A stretch of DNA of 56,750 nucleotides from Synechococcus sp. UW105 (GTDB lineage: Bacteria > Cyanobacteriota > Cyanobacteriia > PCC-6307 > Cyanobiaceae). Every line of letters begins with the position of its first letter. Within the stretch, counting starts at the first letter, position 1. The stretch covers positions 1 to 56,750 of the forward strand of contig NZ_UCNN01000022.1 in NCBI RefSeq assembly GCF_900473935.1. Direction: 5' to 3'. The notes below the pieces were generated by a model. It was not told the DNA's origin, did no database searches, and saw only the letters and a list, made by a program, of their open reading frames with translations. Made by a program: the position numbers and the translations under genes. Below are positions 44,308 to 52,918 of this stretch, piece after piece.

Positions 44308-45444
44308 ATGACCGTGCAACAGGCATCTGTGCCCGATTCCAGGGATCGTCAGCTCCGTTCTTACGACTACACCTTGCCGCAGGAGTGCATTGCCCAGGTG
44401 CCTGCGCAGCCTCGCCATGCGGCTCGCCTGCTCATGGTGCCGCCCATGGACGCCACCCTGGAGAAGGCCTGCCATCAACAGGTCTGGGACTGGCAGCAGG
44501 CGTTGCAGCCTGGTGATCTCCTGGTTGTCAATGACACGCGGGTGCTCAAAGCTCGCCTGCGGGTGCGTCGCTCCGGCGGTGGCTTGGCGGAACTGTTGGT
44601 GCTGGAACCCCGTGGGGATGGGCAGTGGCTTTGTCTGGCAAGACCAGCCAAGAAGTTGCGGCCTGGTGATCAGCTCTGGCTTGAAGGGTTGGAGCAGGAA
44701 CCGCTGTCGTTGCAGGTGCTTTCGACTGATGCCGCGACAGGGGGAAGACTGATTCAGTTCCCAGCTGGCTGTGATGATGCCCTGGAGATTGAGGGGGTGT
44801 TGGAGCGTTTTGGCGAAGTGCCTCTTCCTCCCTATATCTCTCGACACGATGCCGATGACCAAACGCGCTATCAAACGCGTTACGCCTCCCGCCCGGGAGC
44901 GGTCGCTGCACCAACGGCGGGTTTGCATCTCAGCGATGAACTGTTGGCGGCCTTGCAGGCACGGGGCGTGGAGATTGCGCGAGTCACCCTGCATGTGGGG
45001 CTGGGGACGTTTCGCCCGGTTGAAACCGAGGATCTCACGCAGCTGACGCTCCACAGCGAATGGGTGGAGGTGAAGGCGGAGGTGGTGAAGGCCGTAGACG
45101 CCTGCCGTCAACGCGGCGGCAAGGTGATCGCAGTTGGGACGACCAGTGTGCGTGCCCTTGAAGGTGCTGCGCAGGCTGGGGGCGGTCGTCTGCAGCCGTT
45201 AAAGGGTCCAGTGGATCTGGTGATCCAGCCCGGCTATCGCTTCGCTGTGGTGCAGGGTCTGCTCACCAACTTCCATTTGCCCAAAAGCTCGTTGCTGCTT
45301 TTGGTGAGTGCTCTGATCGGTCGTGAGCGTTTGTTAGGGCTTTATGCCTGCGCGATTGAACACAACTACCGCTTTTATTCCTACGGGGATGCCATGTGGA
45401 TCCCCCCGGAGGCGGTGCTTGAGACCGCACGGCCTTGCCGCTGA
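44308..45444 (+). CDS. queA: S-adenosylmethionine:tRNA ribosyltransferase-isomerase
   Basis: 378 aa from the ATG at 44308 (in-frame upstream codons from 44260 overlap the previous stop). QueA transfers and isomerises the ribose of SAM onto preQ1 in tRNA anticodons, making epoxyqueuosine. Family blocks: [63 protein letters not shown] and [19 protein letters not shown]. Confidence 0.95.
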   Translation: MTVQQASVPDSRDRQLRSYDYTLPQECIAQVPAQPRHAARLLMVPPMDATLEKACHQQVWDWQQALQPGDLLVVNDTRVLKARLRVRRSGGGLAELLVLEPRGDGQWLCLARPAKKLRPGDQLWLEGLEQEPLSLQVLSTDAATGGRLIQFPAGCDDALEIEGVLERFGEVPLPPYISRHDADDQTRYQTRYASRPGAVAAPTAGLHLSDELLAALQARGVEIARVTLHVGLGTFRPVETEDLTQLTLHSEWVEVKAEVVKAVDACRQRGGKVIAVGTTSVRALEGAAQAGGGRLQPLKGPVDLVIQPGYRFAVVQGLLTNFHLPKSSLLLLVSALIGRERLLGLYACAIEHNYRFYSYGDAMWIPPEAVLETARPCR

Positions 45445-45454
45445 CATGTAGACA

Positions 45455-45484
45455 ATAAAAAACCCCGTGCGACTGCACGGGGTT
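45455..45484 (-). terminator. Rho-independent terminator of cysK
   Basis: A perfect 10-bp stem AACCCCGTGC (45461-45470) with GCACGGGGTT (45475-45484), loop GACT, with a run of A (T on the minus strand) next to it. It ends the leftward cysK transcript 20 bases past its stop. On the plus strand it lies 16 bases after queA but lacks a T-run there. Confidence 0.85.
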
Positions 45485-45503
45485 GTTCGAAAGCTTGACT
45501 GAA

Positions 45504-46490
45504 TCAGGCCGGGACCGGTTGTTCGATGATGCCTGCTGGGACGTCAGCGAACATCACTGAGGACAGGTAACGCTCAGCCAGGTCGGGGAGCACCACAACG
45601 ATGGTTTTACCTGCATAGGCATCCTGCTGGGCGAGGCGAATGGCGGCTGCGGCTGCGGCACCGCAGGAGATGCCCACCAGAAGCCCTTCTTCCTTGGCCA
45701 GGCGTAGTGCCATCTCCACCGATTCATCGTTGGTCACCTGCTCCACCTTGTCGACAACGGAGAGGTCGAGATTTTTGGGGATGAAGCCAGCGCCGATACC
45801 CTGGATCTTGTGCGGACCGGGCTTGACGTCTTCCCCATTCATCGTCTGGGTGATCACGGGGCTGTGGCTTGGTTCGACAGCGACGGATTCAATCGCCTTA
45901 CCCGCTTCGTTCTTGATGTAGCGAGAGACGCCGGTGATCGTGCCGCCCGTGCCGACGCCAGCTACAAGCACATCGATGGCGCCGTCGCAGTCGTTCCAGA
46001 TCTCAGGCCCAGTCGTTTTCTCGTGGATCTCGGGGTTGGCCGGATTTTCGAACTGACCAGGCATGAAGTATTTGGCCGGATCGCTCTCGGCGATTTCCTT
46101 GGCCTTGGCAATGGCGCCCGGCATGCCCTTAGCAGCTTCGGTGAGAATGATCTCGGCACCGAGGACGGCCATCACACGGCGACGTTCGATCGACATCGAC
46201 TCGGGCATGGTCAGGATCAGCTTGTACCCACGCGCTGCTGCGGTGTAAGCCAAGGCGATGCCGGTGTTGCCAGATGTCGGCTCGACGATGGTCTTGCCTG
46301 CCGTGAGAGCGCCGCTTTTTTCAGCGTCCCAGATCATGTTGGCGCCGATCCGGCATTTGACGCTGTAAGCGGGATTACGGCCTTCGATCTTGGCCAGCAC
46401 GGTGGCCTTGCAGCCCTTGGTCACATTGTTGAGACGAACCAGAGGGGTGTTGCCGATGGCTTGGCTGTTATCGGCGTAAACGCGAGACAT
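45504..46490 (-). CDS. cysK: Cysteine synthase A (O-acetylserine sulfhydrylase)
   Basis: 328 aa. It makes cysteine from O-acetylserine and sulfide. The PLP lysine is K45 in [10 protein letters not shown], with the substrate loop TSGNTG ([12 protein letters not shown]) and the phosphate-binding [10 protein letters not shown]. Length is normal. It lies downstream of two trans-sulfuration genes in the same direction, so the region covers cysteine and methionine sulfur flow. Confidence 0.95.
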   Translation of the reverse strand: MSRVYADNSQAIGNTPLVRLNNVTKGCKATVLAKIEGRNPAYSVKCRIGANMIWDAEKSGALTAGKTIVEPTSGNTGIALAYTAAARGYKLILTMPESMSIERRRVMAVLGAEIILTEAAKGMPGAIAKAKEIAESDPAKYFMPGQFENPANPEIHEKTTGPEIWNDCDGAIDVLVAGVGTGGTITGVSRYIKNEAGKAIESVAVEPSHSPVITQTMNGEDVKPGPHKIQGIGAGFIPKNLDLSVVDKVEQVTNDESVEMALRLAKEEGLLVGISCGAAAAAAIRLAQQDAYAGKTIVVVLPDLAERYLSSVMFADVPAGIIEQPVPA

Positions 46491-46650
46491 GGAGGGGTAC
46501 GCAGGATGCCCAGGTCCGTCAACTTAGTGAGATCAACCCGTTAGGGCTCTGGCTTTAAGGCCTTGTTCAGACTTTGACAAGGCGATGGCTTCACCACGCA
46601 ACGGCGAGGGCACTCTCCTTCGGTTCTGCTCCAATCCAAGCCAGGGTTGA

Positions 46651-48141
46651 TCAGGGAGCGTTGTCGTGCTTAGTCGCCAAAGCGCGTTCAAACCGCTGCC
46701 AAAGCTGATCCGGATCTTCCAGGCCGACAGAGACCCGCAGCAGGTGAGAGGGAACGCCACAGGACGCGGCCCAATCCAGTTCGTCGTAGTGGGCTAGCAG
46801 AACGTAGGGGCAGCACAGCGTGAAATGGGTGCCCAGGCTTGGCCCCTTGGAGACAGCCAAAGCGTCATAGACGCTTTGGGCTTTGGGGGTTCCGCCATGC
46901 AGTTCAAACGAGAGCAGGCATCCATGGCCTGCACCGCTGCGCATCAGCGCCTGAAAGGTGGGGCAGCGGTCAGGATGCAACACCTGTTTGATGGCGGGGT
47001 GTCGTCTTAGCCGTTCCACGAGGGCACTGCAGTGTGCATTGAGGCGTGGAATCCGGGCGTGGACGTCACGGCTGGCCTCCTCCAGGCAAATGGCGTCGGC
47101 ATCGCCGAGGCCTGATGGGGCGAAGCTTAATTCGCTGCAAAACGTGTCTCGCCAGGGGGAGCTAGGGCTCACCACCAGAGTGCCGGCAAGCACATCTCCC
47201 CTGCCGGCGAAGCTTTTGGTCAGGGAACTGAAGACCAGGTCAGAGAAGGGGAGAGCGTCGATGTTGAGCCCGGAGCCGATCGTGTCGTCAGCAATCACAG
47301 GGATGCCGCGCTGATGGGCCAGTTCAGCCACGGTGATCAGATCAACGCACTGCAGCAGGGGGTTGCTAGGCAACTCCACGACGACTGCTGCAGGGTTGAG
47401 GCGGTCAAGACTGGCGGCAACCGCCTCAGGGGAGCTGTCGGTGAGCAGCTCGGCGCCGGCAAACACAACCTGGGGCAGCTTGAGCACATCGACATAAGGG
47501 AAGCCCACCTGGAGGGTGGGACGGCCTGGATGGAGTGTGGTGACCAGATTCAGGGCACTGTGCAGCGCGGCCATGCCAGAAGGATGCAGGCTGATCTGAC
47601 CCTGAGGGCAGCCATAGATTGCAGCCAGTCGTTCCTGAATACGCCAACGGGCCTGATCGCCAGCGCTTTGGGCTGGCGACGCTTCATGGCCCAGGGCCAT
47701 CGCTGCCTGACGGGAGCTGGCTCCCAAGCCAGCGTGCTGCCAGAAGGCCTTCGCTGAAGGGCTGGCGGCGGAATCGGTGATTAGGCAGGGCAGGCCGTTG
47801 ACGACCGAGATGGAGGCCCAAGCGTTTGGCTGGCAGCGCAGGCAGTGCTCGCGAGCGGCCTTGGCTGCCGCGGCTGTGGGATACGGCCAGGCTTGGCTAT
47901 CAGCTGGTGCATCGAACTGTCTCAGGGCTGTGAGGGCCAGTTCTGCCACCAGAGGGTGGAACCCGAAGCGGGGATAGACCGCTTTTAGTTGGTTGCGACA
48001 GGCGGGATCGTTCTCCTCGTAGGCGATCACGTCGCTCCATCGGGGTAGAGCCACCGAGACGGCATGCGTGCTGTCGGGTAGGGGCTGTCCCAGATCATGC
48101 CCCTGCCAACAGGGGTCGATGAGCAGATCGCGGGTGCTCAC
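46651..48141 (-). CDS. Cystathionine gamma-synthase-like enzyme with N-terminal extension
   Basis: 496 aa, PLP enzyme of the Cys/Met metabolism family. The PLP-binding Lys is K309 in SSLTKSFAG, and VIADDTIGS (about 282-290) holds the PLP-pyridine Asp. The first ~160 residues lie outside the usual ~390-residue domain; a block near 26-64 (HAVSVALPRW..VIAYEE..YPRFGFHP) resembles the extension of fungal cystathionine gamma-synthases. Adjacent to the metB gene and cysK. Its ATG overlaps the metB stop by four bases. Confidence 0.82.
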   Translation of the reverse strand: MSTRDLLIDPCWQGHDLGQPLPDSTHAVSVALPRWSDVIAYEENDPACRNQLKAVYPRFGFHPLVAELALTALRQFDAPADSQAWPYPTAAAAKAAREHCLRCQPNAWASISVVNGLPCLITDSAASPSAKAFWQHAGLGASSRQAAMALGHEASPAQSAGDQARWRIQERLAAIYGCPQGQISLHPSGMAALHSALNLVTTLHPGRPTLQVGFPYVDVLKLPQVVFAGAELLTDSSPEAVAASLDRLNPAAVVVELPSNPLLQCVDLITVAELAHQRGIPVIADDTIGSGLNIDALPFSDLVFSSLTKSFAGRGDVLAGTLVVSPSSPWRDTFCSELSFAPSGLGDADAICLEEASRDVHARIPRLNAHCSALVERLRRHPAIKQVLHPDRCPTFQALMRSGAGHGCLLSFELHGGTPKAQSVYDALAVSKGPSLGTHFTLCCPYVLLAHYDELDWAASCGVPSHLLRVSVGLEDPDQLWQRFERALATKHDNAP

Positions 48142-49304
48142 GGCAGCAGAGAAAGGGCTTGGTCGAGGTCGGCGATGAGATCCGCTTCGTCTTCACAACC
48201 CAGCGAGAGACGAACCAGGCCGTCGCTGATTCCTAGTTTCTCTTTGACCGTGGTCGCCACTGCTGCGTGGGTCATGGTGGCTGGATGACAGATCAGGCTT
48301 TCCACTCCTCCCAGGCTTTCGGCCATCGTGAACCAATGCAGGGCCTTGCAGACGGCATAGGCCTGGTCGCGGCTGGCGTTCAAGCCGATGGTCACGATCG
48401 CGCCACCACCGCTCATCTGCCGACTGGCCACAGCGTGTTGGGGATGGTCCGTCCGAAGCGGGTAGCGCACCCAGGCCACCGCAGGGTGATGGGCGAGATG
48501 GTTCGCCACCGCGGAAGCATTGGCCATTTGTTGGCGTAAGCGCAGAGGAAGGGTCTTGAGCCCTCGCGTGATCAGCCAGCAGTCAAAGGGGGAGGGCATC
48601 AGCCCCAGCGCTTTCTGGGCGAACAGCATCTTCTGCTGCCATTCAGCGTCGTCGCAGCAAACGACTCCACCGAGGGCGTCGGAATGCCCATTGATGTATT
48701 TCGTGGTGCTCGTGAGGGAGAGGGTGGCCCCCAGTTGCAGGGGGCGCTGCACCAGGGGAGTGGCAAAGGTGTTGTCGACCACCACTGGCACAGCTGCGGA
48801 ATGGGCGGCTGCGCAGACCGCCTCCAGGTCGATCACTTTGAGCAGGGGGTTGGTTGGACTTTCCAGCCAGACCATCGCTGGTTGACGGGCGGCGATCGTG
48901 GTTAGCGCAGCAGCATTGGTGAAATCGATCCATTCAGTCTCCACGCCGAATTTGGCGAAGACCTGCTCGAACAAGCGCACGGTGCAGCCATACAGGTTCT
49001 CCTCGCAGAGCACGAGGTCGCCCTGGCTGAGAGAGGAGGCGATTGCTGTGATGGCGCTCACCCCAGAGCCGAACACGGTGGCGTGGCTGCATTCCTCAAT
49101 GGAGGCCAGCACCCCTTCCAAAATCCTGAAATTGGGATTGCCTGAGCGGGTGTAGTCGAACCCGCCTGGGTTGCCGTGGGCAAACGTGGATGAGGTGTAA
49201 ATCGGTGGCATCACCGTGCCGGTTTCGCTGGCAAAACTCTCGCCGTGGTGAATGGCACGGGTCGCTGCCGCGGGTTGCGGTCTGGAAGAGAAGTCGTTTG
49301 CCAC
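48138..49304 (-). CDS. metB: Cystathionine gamma-synthase/lyase family enzyme
   Basis: 388 aa, normal length. PLP Lys K202 in TSTTKYINGHSD and Asp177 in VVDNTFATP identify the Cys/Met PLP family; FGSGVSAITA and ESPTNPLLKVIDL agree. It makes cystathionine from an activated homoserine and cysteine, or acts as a lyase; sequence alone does not separate the two. Leftward gene in a metB, extended synthase, cysK series. Confidence 0.9.
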   Translation of the reverse strand: MANDFSSRPQPAAATRAIHHGESFASETGTVMPPIYTSSTFAHGNPGGFDYTRSGNPNFRILEGVLASIEECSHATVFGSGVSAITAIASSLSQGDLVLCEENLYGCTVRLFEQVFAKFGVETEWIDFTNAAALTTIAARQPAMVWLESPTNPLLKVIDLEAVCAAAHSAAVPVVVDNTFATPLVQRPLQLGATLSLTSTTKYINGHSDALGGVVCCDDAEWQQKMLFAQKALGLMPSPFDCWLITRGLKTLPLRLRQQMANASAVANHLAHHPAVAWVRYPLRTDHPQHAVASRQMSGGGAIVTIGLNASRDQAYAVCKALHWFTMAESLGGVESLICHPATMTHAAVATTVKEKLGISDGLVRLSLGCEDEADLIADLDQALSLLP

Positions 49305-49507
49305 GGGTCAGTTGGGGATGACGCGTTCTGCCACGCCTCTGAGGCTTCAGGCTAAGAAACGGTCAGACCGCCATCTCTTGCGGTGAAACCATCGCCATGG
49401 ACCTTCACCGCCCCAGCCTTGGTTGAGGGGATTCCCTGTGCAGTCTGGGGTCACGATTTTTGAGGTGCTTTGACTCATTGCATCCACAACGCCGCCAGGG
49501 CTAGAAC

Positions 49508-49521
49508 GTAAGTACTAATAC
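49508..49521. promoter_or_regulatory. NtcA-type palindrome GTA-N8-TAC
   Basis: The sequence GTAAGTACTAATAC matches the NtcA consensus exactly, ten bases before the DUF3104 ATG. The distance is too short for a classical activator site of that gene, so the match may be fortuitous, repressive, or serve another start. Confidence 0.3.
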
Positions 49522-49531
49522 GGATCGGCCA

Positions 49532-49843
49532 ATGAGTGCGCATCGTGCAGGAGGGATTCCCCCTTCAAATGTTGTCAACGCTGCTCCGCTTTTCTTGCGT
49601 GTAAAGCCTGGGCAGTTCGTCATTGTCAACGAGAACCGCAACCACTCTATTCCGACCGATACGGGTTGGTGGATGGGGCAAGTGTTGTTTTGTGAGGGAG
49701 GTCTGAAGGATTCAAAGCTGAATCGATCGTTCCAGGTCGCAGACGTGGATGATGGGGCGATCCGTTGGGTGAATGCGGATCAGGTTTCACATGTTTTGCA
49801 TGAACTGGATGGTATTGGTCAGGAGGGTTGGGAGGGGTTTTAA
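49532..49843 (+). CDS. DUF3104 family protein
   Basis: 103 aa. The pattern VKPGQFVIVNENR, WWMGQVLFCEGGLKDSKLNRSFQVADVDDGAIRWVNADQV matches DUF3104, a small family found mainly in marine Synechococcus and Prochlorococcus, often in several copies and of unknown function. The fold is probably a small beta barrel. It is the first gene of the accessory stretch between metB and rpsD. Confidence 0.78.
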   Translation: MSAHRAGGIPPSNVVNAAPLFLRVKPGQFVIVNENRNHSIPTDTGWWMGQVLFCEGGLKDSKLNRSFQVADVDDGAIRWVNADQVSHVLHELDGIGQEGWEGF

Positions 49844-49983
49844 TCGCGTTCTCATTCTCCGGTGCTGTCGATGACCTTGCGAGAGTTGGGTGCAACGCTG
49901 GCCTTTTGAGCCGCTGAATCTACTTGTTTGACTCGATTGGTTTCTGGTCGATATTTTTCATCGAAATTCATTCTTGAACTGAC

Positions 49984-50604
49984 TTATCGCCATCGAGGGC
50001 CAACGACCCAGCCCACTAAGGACTTGCGAAGGCCAGACTTGATCGGACGTATCCGATGCAATGTGGTGGAATCAAATATAATTAATCTCCCTCTGGCTGG
50101 CTTGGGGCTAAAGACGTCTTTTGTTGGCGCCAATAACTCAAGCTCTCCACCAGTAAAATTTTCTGGGTTTGAAAGGAGCAAGGAAAAAGAAAGCTTTCTG
50201 ACCCATTCTCGTTCTTCGGGTACTGCCTTGCGGTTGGATGATTTTACGGACTCATCCCATCCATCTCTTGACGTGATGCAGTCGTCGACATGCCAGTCAA
50301 AGAAATCATCTTTGCTGTATTCAGTAAGCTGTATACTCGCCGAGTCGATATGTGATATATCGTATTTGAAATTTAACCTATTGGCTTTGCCTATGTAATG
50401 CCAAAGAAAGCCTCCTATCCAGCACTCATCTTCAATCCAGCCGATGTTGCATTGCCTGGATTTTGGGTCGCTTAAGTTTTTGCCTTCGCTTGAGATGACA
50501 GACGCAGTTTCTTTTTTTATCTTTTGATTGTCTATAAAATTACAGGCTTCGCTGATCAGGCTTTCAGGCAATTGGGTGTCAAAGAAGATTGCGCTGTACC
50601 CCAT
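49984..50604 (-). CDS. 2-oxoglutarate/Fe(II) oxygenase, prolyl-hydroxylase type
   Basis: 206 aa, close to the double-stranded beta-helix core only. The HxD...H iron triad is H105, D107 (DWHVDD) and H183 (TLHRIRP), with R193 for 2-oxoglutarate (SGLRKSLVGW). The segments RKLSFSLLLSNPENFTGGEL (about 136-155) and GRLIIFDS (172-179) fit prolyl 4-hydroxylase/PKHD-type enzymes. No signal peptide. Base composition is visibly more AT-rich than in flanking genes, suggesting recent transfer. It lies 212 bases downstream of a Nif11-type peptide gene on the same strand; hydroxylation of the peptide's Pro-rich core is a hypothesis. Confidence 0.82.
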   Translation of the reverse strand: MGYSAIFFDTQLPESLISEACNFIDNQKIKKETASVISSEGKNLSDPKSRQCNIGWIEDECWIGGFLWHYIGKANRLNFKYDISHIDSASIQLTEYSKDDFFDWHVDDCITSRDGWDESVKSSNRKAVPEEREWVRKLSFSLLLSNPENFTGGELELLAPTKDVFSPKPARGRLIIFDSTTLHRIRPIKSGLRKSLVGWVVGPRWR

Positions 50605-50684
50605 GGATGGTCAGAGGGATGGGTTCAACAAAGTAAGGATCGATAAAGTGCTAGTAGGGAGTTCAGTTAGGCGATGACAGTGTT

Positions 50685-50706
50685 CGCGAAATGTGGACAC
50701 TTCGCG
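50685..50706. other. Hairpin upstream of the oxygenase gene
   Basis: CGCGAA (50685-50690) pairs with TTCGCG (50701-50706), with TGT/ACA partly pairing inside. It lies 80 bases before the oxygenase ATG on the minus strand and after a second hairpin at 50736-50776. Confidence 0.45.
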
Positions 50707-50735
50707 GACAGGAGGAAGTATGCTTAATCGATCGA

Positions 50736-50776
50736 CTCAAAATGTGCGGATGCGGATTAATTCTGCGCATTTTGAG
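50736..50776. other. Hairpin between Nif11 precursor and oxygenase
   Basis: CTCAAAATG(T)GCG at 50736-50748 pairs with CGCATTTTGAG at 50766-50776 (11 bp, one bulge). It lies 40 bases past the precursor stop without a T-run, where RiPP operons often keep a partial terminator that lowers enzyme relative to peptide expression. Confidence 0.5.
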
Positions 50777-50816
50777 CGCCTGTAGGCAAATCTTAATGCA
50801 TTGGCGATCTTAAGTC

Positions 50817-51119
50817 TTAGCCGCCTCCGCCTTGGGGATTTGATGGAGGTGGAGGTGGTGTGCAGCCCAAAGTATTAGTGCCGAGGCACCTCGACCGAGG
50901 TCTAGTCCCCCCGGCGACATCTTCTATGTCCTCATCTGTCAGTTCGGACCACTCACTGTCAAGCCCAGCGCTAATGAGCGCTTCTTTCGAAATGGTAAAG
51001 CCTGCGCTGCTGGCAATCTCAATGACGGCATCAACGCTCGACGCTTCTTTTACTTGTTTTTGGAGCTCGGCGTCAAGTTTTAGTTTTGCAAGGAACGAAT
51101 TAAGCTGATCTTCTGACAT
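50817..51119 (-). CDS. Nif11-type RiPP precursor peptide
   Basis: 100 aa. Residues 1-71 form a Nif11-like leader: helical start MSEDQLNSFLAKLKLDAELQ, then a helical block ending in ELTDEDIEDVAGG, the double-Gly cleavage motif recognised by peptidase-containing exporters. The predicted core (72-100) has Cys78 and Cys86, Ser/Thr at 72, 76, 81, 83, 87 and 93, a run of five Pro (88-92) and four final Gly. Cys and Ser/Thr allow lanthipeptide rings as in prochlorosins, if a distant ProcM acts on it; no lanthionine synthetase is in the window. The downstream oxygenase is the nearest candidate modifier. Confidence 0.9.
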   Translation of the reverse strand: MSEDQLNSFLAKLKLDAELQKQVKEASSVDAVIEIASSAGFTISKEALISAGLDSEWSELTDEDIEDVAGGTRPRSRCLGTNTLGCTPPPPPSNPQGGGG

Positions 51120-51384
51120 GTGGCTTGTTCAAGTAATTCAATTTTAGTGCGCGCTCAAGTTCTGGGCTATCTCGTGGCCAGAAGTTTAGGATGCCTTTAT
51201 GGTTTGCTTTAGGTCTGGGTAGATGTTCCTTGTCTTGTAATGGATTGGTCTGAGATCAGTTAAGTAGGCCGCTTTCGACTGGCGGCGGTAGTATGAAGCT
51301 TCTAAGTAGTGAGGTCAGAGGGTTTTGTGTGATTCGATTTGTGTTGTTTAGCGCACCCCGAAAGCTATTGCCTTGTAGCGAAGG

Positions 51385-51666
51385 TTGCGAGTGGAAAGGC
51401 TTGATAAAAATGTGGAACTCGATGAATTGCTTGATTCATTAAAGGTGCTGTTGACGTTAGTTGATCTGCAAGTGCTTAAGACGTTCTCTGGCTTGTCTGA
51501 CTGCGATAAGGCGACCGCTTTTTTGGCAGTCGCATTGGCTTTTGGATTGATTGCCGCCATGAAAAAACTCCTGCAAACCGTTGAGAGGAACGGAAGCAGG
51601 AGTTGGAGTAGGAAGCCGGACAATCTCCAGCCCCTTGCTTGTCGAAGAAACTTACACTTTGCGTGA
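51385..51666 (+). CDS. Doubtful small ORF with one hydrophobic segment
   Basis: 93 codons, TTG start. The first ~60 residues ([20 protein letters not shown], then a hydrophobic [15 protein letters not shown]) could be protein-like, but the end reads through the rpsD terminator and 15 bases of rpsD itself. No ribosome site or family. The stretch 51120-51384 upstream has no gene I can support. Confidence 0.25.
   Translation: MRVERLDKNVELDELLDSLKVLLTLVDLQVLKTFSGLSDCDKATAFLAVALAFGLIAAMKKLLQTVERNGSRSWSRKPDNLQPLACRRNLHFA
51562..51603 (-). terminator. Rho-independent terminator of rpsD
   Basis: Stem ACTCCTGC (51567-51574) with GCAGGAGT (51596-51603), an inner CCGTT/AACGG stem, and six T on the minus strand after it. 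It lies 48 bases past the rpsD stop. Confidence 0.88.
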
Positions 51667-52260
51667 GTAGTATTCCACCACCAGCAATTCGTTGATCTCA
51701 AGTGCGACCCACTCGCGCTCGCAGCGACCAACGATCTTGGCGCTGAGCTTGCTCTTATCGAGTTCGAGGTGGGGCGGCACGTTGGCGAGGCCAGGGAATT
51801 CCAGGTTTGCCTCAGCCAGTTTCTTGCTGCACTTGCGCTCACGGACGGTGATCACATCACCGGGTTTGCACTGGTAGCTGGCGATGTCGGTGACGCGACC
51901 GTTCACGGTCACGTGGCCGTGGTTCACCAGTTGACGGGCGCCTGGCACGGTGGGGCCGAAGCCGAGACGGAAACAAACGTTGTCGAGGCGGTTCTCGAGC
52001 AGCTTGAGCAGGTTGGTTCCGGTGGAACCGTCCTGGGCGCGCGCTTTCTTCACATAACGCACGAGCTGACGTTCGGAGACGCCGTAGTTGAAGCGAAGCT
52101 TCTGCTTCTCTTCGAGACGGATTGCGTATTCAGAGCGCTTGCGACGGGCTTGGCCGTGCTGACCAGGGGGATAGGACCGCTTTGCGGCCTTCCGGGTGAG
52201 ACCGGGAAGGTCTCCCAAGCGCCGCGTGATCCTCAGGCGAGGGCCGCGGTAACGAGACAT
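51652..52260 (-). CDS. rpsD: 30S ribosomal protein S4
   Basis: 202 aa from the ATG at 52260; the frame is open for 27 more codons upstream, not conserved. S4 binds 16S rRNA early in 30S assembly. Start [20 protein letters not shown], the [11 protein letters not shown] motif and the S4 RNA-binding domain ([22 protein letters not shown]) are typical. A single-gene leftward unit with its own terminator. Confidence 0.97.
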   Translation of the reverse strand: MSRYRGPRLRITRRLGDLPGLTRKAAKRSYPPGQHGQARRKRSEYAIRLEEKQKLRFNYGVSERQLVRYVKKARAQDGSTGTNLLKLLENRLDNVCFRLGFGPTVPGARQLVNHGHVTVNGRVTDIASYQCKPGDVITVRERKCSKKLAEANLEFPGLANVPPHLELDKSKLSAKIVGRCEREWVALEINELLVVEYYSRKV

Positions 52261-52401
52261 AGGGAGTGGTGTGTCGTGGAACGATCGGGCGTCTGAGCAG
52301 GCATGCTGGGCTTGTGGCTTGCGCAGCGGCTTGTGACGCACGAATCAACAATCTTATCTGGCGGCCCTGCCGCCACTTTTAACCGCGCCCTTGCAGCGGT
52401 C

Positions 52402-52602
52402 ATGCTGGCACTGATCAATTTTTATCGTCGCTGGTTCTCTCCCTTCTTTGGGCCTCGTTGCCGCTTTATCCCCAGCTGCAGCGCCTACGGTCTGGAGGCG
52501 ATCCAGCGCCATGGCCCCTGGCGAGGAGGCTGGCTCACACTGCGCCGGTTGTTGCGTTGCCATCCCTTCACCCCCTGCGGCTGTGACCCCGTCCCTGACT
52601 GA
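52402..52602 (+). CDS. yidD: Membrane protein insertion efficiency factor YidD
   Basis: 66 aa from the ATG at 52402; the open frame extends to 52303 but the family usually starts with a short hydrophobic helix like ALINFYRRWFSPFFG. YidD helps the YidC insertase. CRFIPSCSAYGLEAIQRHG is the signature. Conserved Cys and CHPFTPCGCDPVP end the protein. Confidence 0.92.
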   Translation: MLALINFYRRWFSPFFGPRCRFIPSCSAYGLEAIQRHGPWRGGWLTLRRLLRCHPFTPCGCDPVPD

Positions 52603-52891
52603 ATCCCAGCAGCTGATGCTTTACAGCCGCCAGGGTTGCTGTTTGTGCGAGGGCCTGGAGCAACGTCTACGGAGCTTGGATCTCGGCACTCTCGAACCGC
52701 CTCTGGTGCTTGAAGTCATCGATATCGATGCGCCGGGTACCGATCCTGTTCTGAAGGCTCGCTATGACCTCGAAGTGCCTGTGTTGGCTTTCGCCTCCAT
52801 CGCCCTACCGCGAGTCTCACCAAGACTTCAGGGTGATGGTTTGTACGCCTGGTTACAACGGGCCTGCTCCAGCGCGCTTGGATCGGATTAG
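52583..52891 (+). CDS. Glutaredoxin-like protein (DUF836)
   Basis: 102 aa from GTG 52583, overlapping yidD by 20 bases; ATG at 52616 would give 91 aa. A short thioredoxin fold with the CXXC motif in MLYSRQGCCLCEGLEQRL and a cis-Pro-like YDLEVPVLA. Fits the DUF836/glutaredoxin 2-like family common in bacteria, of unclear redox partner. Between yidD and murE. Confidence 0.8.
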   Translation: MTPSLTESQQLMLYSRQGCCLCEGLEQRLRSLDLGTLEPPLVLEVIDIDAPGTDPVLKARYDLEVPVLAFASIALPRVSPRLQGDGLYAWLQRACSSALGSD

Positions 52892-52918
52892 AACTGCACC
52901 ACTGAGGGTGGTCGGCTA

